A stretch of 36,374 nucleotides of DNA, from NCBI RefSeq assembly GCF_014645795.1, contig NZ_BMMK01000001.1:110345-146718 (forward strand), in the 5' to 3' direction. Under the pieces are notes generated by a model that saw only the letters and a list, made by a program, of their open reading frames with translations, was not told the origin of the DNA and did no database searches. This stretch comes from Longimycelium tulufanense (lineage in GTDB: Bacteria > Actinomycetota > Actinomycetes > Mycobacteriales > Pseudonocardiaceae). The translations under genes and the position numbers were made by a program. Shown here in pieces: positions 33,516 to 36,374 of the stretch; the stretch's first letter is position 1; each line of letters opens with the position of its first letter.

Positions 33516-33572
33516 CACGAGTTTGAGCTGTTCCTCACATCATGTCAAGTGTTGTTAACAGATTAACTCGTG
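33516..33572. promoter_or_regulatory. Spaced inverted repeat CACGAGTT/AACTCGTG
   Basis: CACGAGTT (33516-33523) and AACTCGTG (33565-33572) are perfect 8-bp complements 41 bases apart, flanking the most AT-rich part of the control region. Candidate half-sites for a looping or tetrameric DeoR repressor. Confidence 0.4.
33554..33567. promoter_or_regulatory. Dyad GTTAA-CAGA-TTAAC
   Basis: A perfect 5+4+5 palindrome inside the AT-rich island about 270 bp upstream of the DeoR gene. Candidate operator core. Confidence 0.45.
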
Positions 33573-33771
33573 ATTTCGGGGCGGGGATCGCTGGCAGCGG
33601 CCTGGACCTGCGTCATCCCGGTGTGCTGGCTGCCGGGAGGCGCGGACCACGTGACCACGGGGTTCGGCTGTTTCATCCGTTCGAGGAGGGCTGGAAGGAC
33701 CTGTTACTGCCTGCGGGCGCGTGGCTGGTTCCGGGCGGCTCCGCGGTCAGTGCCCCGCGAGCGGTCTGTTA

Positions 33772-33791
33772 TGTACTCTGATAAGAGAACA
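33772..33791. promoter_or_regulatory. Dyad TGT-A-CTCT-GATA-AGAG-A-ACA
   Basis: Twenty bases with seven of eight arm positions pairing around a 4-base centre, 145 bp before the SDR start. The same 4-base centre spacing as the dyad at 33554 suggests the same regulator, though the arms differ in sequence. Confidence 0.4.
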
Positions 33792-33936
33792 CAGATTGGC
33801 GGGATGAAGGTGGATCCGTGCCATCCGCGGCCACGTTCCCCAGGTCCGCGGCGTGGCCGGCACCACGGGCCGTACTGCTCGGGCTCGTGCCGGGCAGACC
33901 CACGGTCCTGGTCTCGAAGATCGCCAAGGAGCTCCA

Positions 33937-34725
33937 ATGGCAGCGCAGCCAGACAGCGAGAGGTCCGTGTTCGACGTGGCCGGCAGGCGGGCACTGATCA
34001 CCGGCGCGTCGCAGGGTATCGGCGCCGAGATCGCGTCCACCCTGGCGCGGGCCGGCGTCGATCTCGTGCTGAGCGATCGTGACAACGGGAAGCTCGCGAC
34101 ACACGCCCAAGACCTGCGAGAGAACTGCGGTGTCCGGGTCGCGACGATCGCTGCGGACCTGAGCGACCCACAGACGGTCGAGGGGCTGGCATCCGCCGCC
34201 CTCACCGCGTTCGACGGGCTCGACATCCTCGTCAACAACGCGGGGATCGCGATCCTCGAGCCGGTGCGGGACGTGCGGGCACAGAACTGGGATGCCGCGA
34301 TGGCGGTGAACCTGCGGGCACCCGCTCTGCTGGCCGCGAGAGTGGGTACCGCCATGGCCGATGCCGGGCACGGCGGCAAGATCATCAACGTGGCGTCGAC
34401 AGCCGCGTTGACACCGTTGGCCGAGCACTACGCGTACTGCGCCAGCAAGGCTGCGCTCCTCATGGCGACCAAGGTGCTCGCGCTGGAACTCGGTCCACGC
34501 GGGGTTCGGTCGAACGCTGTCTGCCCGACCGTCGTCATGACGGAGCTGGGGCAGAAGGTCTGGGGCGACGAGGCCAAGGCGGCGCCGATGCTGGCGCGCA
34601 TCCCGGCCGGGCACTTCGCGGTGCCGTCCGACGTGGCGAACGCCGTCCTGTTCCTCGCCTCCGCCGCATCGGACATGGTCAACGGCCTGGAGCTGACGGT
34701 CGACGGCGGATACACCGCCACCTGA
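33937..34725 (+). CDS. SDR polyol/ketose reductase, DCXR (L-xylulose reductase)-like
   Basis: 262 aa classical SDR: TGASQGIG cofactor motif, NNAGIA, catalytic serine in NVASTAA and YCASK. The C-terminal half (NAVCPTVVMTELGQKVW and MLARIPAGHFA) follows the dicarbonyl/L-xylulose reductase pattern closely. Members interconvert ketoses and polyols with NAD(P)H. Beside an EryA-like kinase and a DhaKL it could oxidise threitol or erythritol to erythrulose, feeding the kinase. ATG 33937 has AAGGAG at 33926-33931; a longer in-frame reading from 33853 is not conserved. It is transcribed away from the DeoR operon and ends before a GC-rich hairpin. Confidence 0.88.
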   Translation: MAAQPDSERSVFDVAGRRALITGASQGIGAEIASTLARAGVDLVLSDRDNGKLATHAQDLRENCGVRVATIAADLSDPQTVEGLASAALTAFDGLDILVNNAGIAILEPVRDVRAQNWDAAMAVNLRAPALLAARVGTAMADAGHGGKIINVASTAALTPLAEHYAYCASKAALLMATKVLALELGPRGVRSNAVCPTVVMTELGQKVWGDEAKAAPMLARIPAGHFAVPSDVANAVLFLASAASDMVNGLELTVDGGYTAT

Positions 34726-34786
34726 GCGCTGTCCCGGCCCGGGCACGACCCCCGTCGAGCACTCTCGCGAGTGTGCGTTGGCTGAC

Positions 34787-34814
34787 GCCGGCCGCCCGGC
34801 TCCGGGCCGGCCGC
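34787..34814. terminator. GC-rich hairpin between convergent genes
   Basis: Arms at 34787-34799 and 34802-34814 (GCCCGG and GGCC blocks) pair with one bulge. A smaller dyad CACTC/GAGTG lies just before, near 34760-34773. Position between two convergent genes suggests a bidirectional terminator. Confidence 0.5.
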
Positions 34815-34827
34815 GCCGAACGGCCCG

Positions 34828-35220
34828 TCAGTAGTCGTCGCCGCCGGAGAACTGCTCCTCCAACTCGTCGGCAGTCGCCGCCAGCAGCGCCAGTGGCTGG
34901 ATGAACTCGTTGGGGTCCATGTTCTCCAGGGGAAGAGAATGACGGAGCACCACGTAGTCACCCATGATCGCGACGCCGGCCGCGACGGTGTTGTGCCCGA
35001 CCTCCTCCAGCAGCGCCTTGAGGTCGACATACGCCACCTCGCCGCACGGCGACGCGATCTGCACCCACTCGTGCTGCCCGTCGAGCACCTCCCGACCCAA
35101 CAGGACGGTTTGGCTCCGGTCGTCGTCGAACTCGTAGAGCAGGCGGACCTCGTCGGGCCGTTCCTCCAACACCTTGTAGGCCGAGCGCGCGAAGCCGACC
35201 AAGTCATTCCATGTGGTCAC
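34828..35220 (-). CDS. YbjN-like (type III secretion chaperone-fold) small protein
   Basis: 130 aa, acidic, start ATG 35220. The pattern WVQIASPCGEVAYVDLKALLEEVG and YVVLRHSLPLENMDPNEF, with a helical C-terminus, matches the YbjN/T3SC-fold sensory-transduction regulator family common in actinobacteria. No enzyme motif is seen; members are thought to act through protein-protein contacts. It has no apparent link to the polyol operon and is the first gene of what looks like the ordinary chromosomal flank. Function remains unassigned. Confidence 0.65.
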   Translation of the reverse strand: MTTWNDLVGFARSAYKVLEERPDEVRLLYEFDDDRSQTVLLGREVLDGQHEWVQIASPCGEVAYVDLKALLEEVGHNTVAAGVAIMGDYVVLRHSLPLENMDPNEFIQPLALLAATADELEEQFSGGDDY

Positions 35221-35460
35221 GACGTCCTCCCCGGGACAGGATCCGGCGGTGATCCCACCGGCAGCCTATCGTCGCTGGTCCAGCGCGGACAGGACCAGAT
35301 CTGCCGACGTAGGGGGCCCAGCGGCCGGAGGGATGCCTCATCACTCGGCGCCTGGCCCGGTCCACCTCGGCCTGCCGGGGATGTGCGACGGGTCCGAGGG
35401 CACCGGCCGTTCTGACAGGGTGACCTTCTCCAGGGGACGAGGGGCTGGGCCGGCCGGACC

Positions 35461-35576
35461 GAGATCGCCGCTCCACTGCACGGGTCCATCGAAGTCGCAG
35501 GTCGGGGGCATTTGGTCGGACGCCAGGAGGGCGTCGGGCAGGGTGTGCGCTCGCTCGCCGGCTGCCCGCGTGCGAG
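35461..35576 (+). repeat. Diverged direct repeat, copy A
   Basis: Begins GAGATCGCCG, contains GAAGTCGCAGGTCGGGG and GGGTGTGCGCTCGCTCGCCG and ends near GCGAG. It aligns along its length with 35836-35948 with small gaps and many substitutions. Confidence 0.6.
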
Positions 35577-35720
35577 CAGACCGCGGTCCTCGCCGGTGCA
35601 GGGCACCGGCCCGGCATGGCGGCGCTCACCGACGCGTTGGTCCTGGGCGCGGATGTGAATGCCTGCCCGGGGGCGGGGATCTCGCATGTCCTGTTCGGAA
35701 CGGAACCCCTCACGGCGTGA
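35562..35720 (+). other. Coding-like segment, possible gene remnant
   Basis: The frame ending at TGA 35718-35720 has strongly GC-biased third positions over about 50 codons and would end in the unrecognised sequence GAGISHVLFGTEPLTA. There is no ribosome site at its internal ATG, and the upstream part runs into repeat copy A. It could be the 3' end of a decayed gene. I do not recognise a family. Confidence 0.25.
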
Positions 35721-35835
35721 CCGGCTGACCCGGCCGCCTCATCCTTGTGGGGGTTGCACGATGGGGTACCAGCGGCTTCGGCGCGCTCGGTGAGCGCTGG
35801 CCGCCCGGGAGGACAGGAGCCGGGACGGCTGGATT

Positions 35836-35948
35836 GAGATCACCGATTCGCTGGACGGGATCCGCCGAAGCCACAGGTCGGGGCCAGTGGGCCGGTTGCC
35901 AGGGGGTGCCAGGAAGGGTGTGCGTTCGCTCACCGGCCGCGGGCGAGT
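35836..35948 (+). repeat. Diverged direct repeat, copy B
   Basis: Begins GAGATCACCG, contains GAAGCCACAGGTCGGGG and GGGTGTGCGTTCGCTCACCG. Same order of blocks as copy A, 375 bases downstream of it and about 180 bases before cspA. Confidence 0.6.
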
Positions 35949-35994
35949 CGGGTGCACCCGGCCTGCCGCTGTGGTTAACTGGCATTGGTCGAGG

Positions 35995-36012
35995 CCCCGC
36001 CTCACGGCGGGG
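35995..36012 (+). promoter_or_regulatory. Hairpin in the cspA upstream region
   Basis: CCCCGCC (35995-36001), loop TCAC, GGCGGGG (36006-36012): a perfect 7-bp GC stem about 110 bases before cspA. It may be part of the 5' leader or a terminator of an upstream transcript. Confidence 0.45.
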
Positions 36013-36074
36013 TGGTTGTGAGCTCGTTGCTTTCCTCCAGGGTCAGCCGGAGAAGTTGCGGTCTGACACCGGCC

Positions 36075-36097
36075 CGGGAGCCGCGCCGCGGCTCCCG
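36075..36097 (+). promoter_or_regulatory. Very stable hairpin just upstream of the cspA ribosome site
   Basis: CGGGAGCCG (36075-36083), loop CGCCG, CGGCTCCCG (36089-36097): nine perfect pairs, ending 16 bases before the GAGGAGA ribosome site at 36114-36120. Its place suggests control of cspA mRNA translation or stability. Confidence 0.5.
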
Positions 36098-36126
36098 CTA
36101 TCGGATCCCTGTTGAGGAGAGTATTG

Positions 36127-36327
36127 ATGCAGGGCGTTGTTAAGTGGTTCAACTCCGAGAAGGGCTTCGGCTTCATCTCGCCGGACAACGGCGGGGCGGA
36201 CGTCTTCGTCCACTACTCGGAGATCCAGTCGAGCGGCTTCCGCACGCTGGAGGAGAACCAGCGGGTCGAGTTCGAGGTCGGCCAGGGCACCAAGGGCCCG
36301 CAGGCCCAGCAGGTGCGGCCGCTCTGA
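36127..36327 (+). CDS. cspA: Cold-shock protein, CspA family
   Basis: 66 aa single cold-shock domain. RNP1 (KGFGFI) and RNP2 (VFVHY) are intact, and the N-terminal MQGVVKWFN is typical. It binds single-stranded RNA and DNA and acts as an RNA chaperone at low temperature or during growth change. ATG 36127 has GAGGAGA six bases upstream; an in-frame TTG at 36112 would put the ribosome site inside the gene. The structured upstream region fits the long regulated leaders known for csp genes. It is chromosomal flank, with no link to the biosynthetic cluster. Confidence 0.96.
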   Translation: MQGVVKWFNSEKGFGFISPDNGGADVFVHYSEIQSSGFRTLEENQRVEFEVGQGTKGPQAQQVRPL

Positions 36328-36374
36328 ACCAGCTCTGACCCGAGCTGATCGAATGGCGGGGGTGTGTGGCCCGG

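Larger units (their letters stand above)
33283..33936. promoter_or_regulatory. Divergent control region between the polyol operon and the SDR
   Basis: No supported gene lies in these 654 bases. An AT-rich island at about 33515-33580 stands out from the GC-rich surroundings and contains nested dyads, listed separately. A second AT-rich stretch near 33768-33795 holds another. Candidate promoters for both directions must lie here, but I cannot place -10 and -35 elements with confidence. Confidence 0.5.
35221..36126. other. Long gene-poor interval before cspA
   Basis: About 900 bases without a convincing complete gene. Open frames on both strands are long only because the GC content is high. What stands out is a pair of diverged direct repeats, a short coding-like segment at 35562-35720, and two strong hairpins close to cspA. 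All are listed separately. Confidence 0.6.

Noticed and set aside
35213-35728. 171-codon + strand frame in the gene-poor interval
   Set aside because: Low-complexity Arg/Gly/Pro composition typical of random GC-rich frames; it runs through repeat copy A and lacks a ribosome site.
1-36374. CRISPR arrays, tRNA/rRNA genes, insertion sequences
   Set aside because: No regularly spaced short repeats, no cloverleaf-like or rRNA-like segment and no transposase motif was seen on reading both strands.

Overview
The window is high-GC actinobacterial DNA. Third codon positions are almost all G or C, GTG and TTG starts are common, and ribosome sites are purine-rich. The gene families (class II DAHP synthase, PhzD/PhzE, NNP-family NarK, actinobacterial cspA and a YbjN-like protein) fit a Pseudonocardiales- or Streptomyces-like organism; the genus cannot be fixed from sequence alone.

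Region 1 (about 350-9133, + strand) is the core of a biosynthetic gene cluster. It holds a WrbA-like quinone reductase, a class II DAHP synthase, an EntA-like SDR, PhzD isochorismatase and PhzE ADIC synthase. Together these should convert erythrose-4-phosphate and PEP (with the usual shikimate enzymes between DAHP and chorismate) through chorismate, ADIC and trans-2,3-dihydro-3-hydroxyanthranilate (DHHA) to 3-hydroxyanthranilate (3-HAA). The true phenazine genes (phzF, phzA/B, phzG) are absent. A carrier-free adenylate-forming ligase and a TfdB/PgaE-type FAD monooxygenase follow.

Region 2 (9130-14932) holds a MocR regulator divergent from an AhpD-like gene, an MFS exporter behind a structured leader, a BBE-type FAD oxidase and a DsbA/FrnE-like protein.

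Region 3 (14937-23240, - strand) reads as one six-gene unit: SRPBCC protein, second ligase (a close paralogue of the first), NarK nitrate transporter, NasA nitrate reductase, an FAD/[2Fe-2S] electron-transfer subunit and a NirB-N-terminus-like reductase. Nothing in the window encodes a siroheme nitrite reductase, so the unit appears built to make nitrite. My main hypothesis is that nitrite is a biosynthetic reagent here, for example for ATP-dependent diazotisation or N-nitrosation of an o-aminophenol derived from 3-HAA.

Region 4 (23401-26186) holds a zinc-independent quinone oxidoreductase, a DJ-1/isonitrile-hydratase-like protein and a decayed M20 peptidase fragment that probably marks the cluster edge.

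Region 5 (26187-34725) is a polyol/tetritol catabolic locus: DeoR regulator, HAD phosphatase, DhaK-DhaL kinase, RpiB isomerase, EryA/LyxK-type FGGY kinase and a GlpD/EryB dehydrogenase on the - strand, with a divergent DCXR-like SDR. It resembles erythritol/erythrulose pathways ending in D-erythrose-4-phosphate, which is also the DAHP synthase substrate. No transporter is visible.

Region 6 (34828-36374) contains a YbjN-like protein and cspA, separated by about 900 bp with two diverged direct repeats and stable hairpins. No tRNA, rRNA, CRISPR array, insertion sequence or attachment site was recognised.
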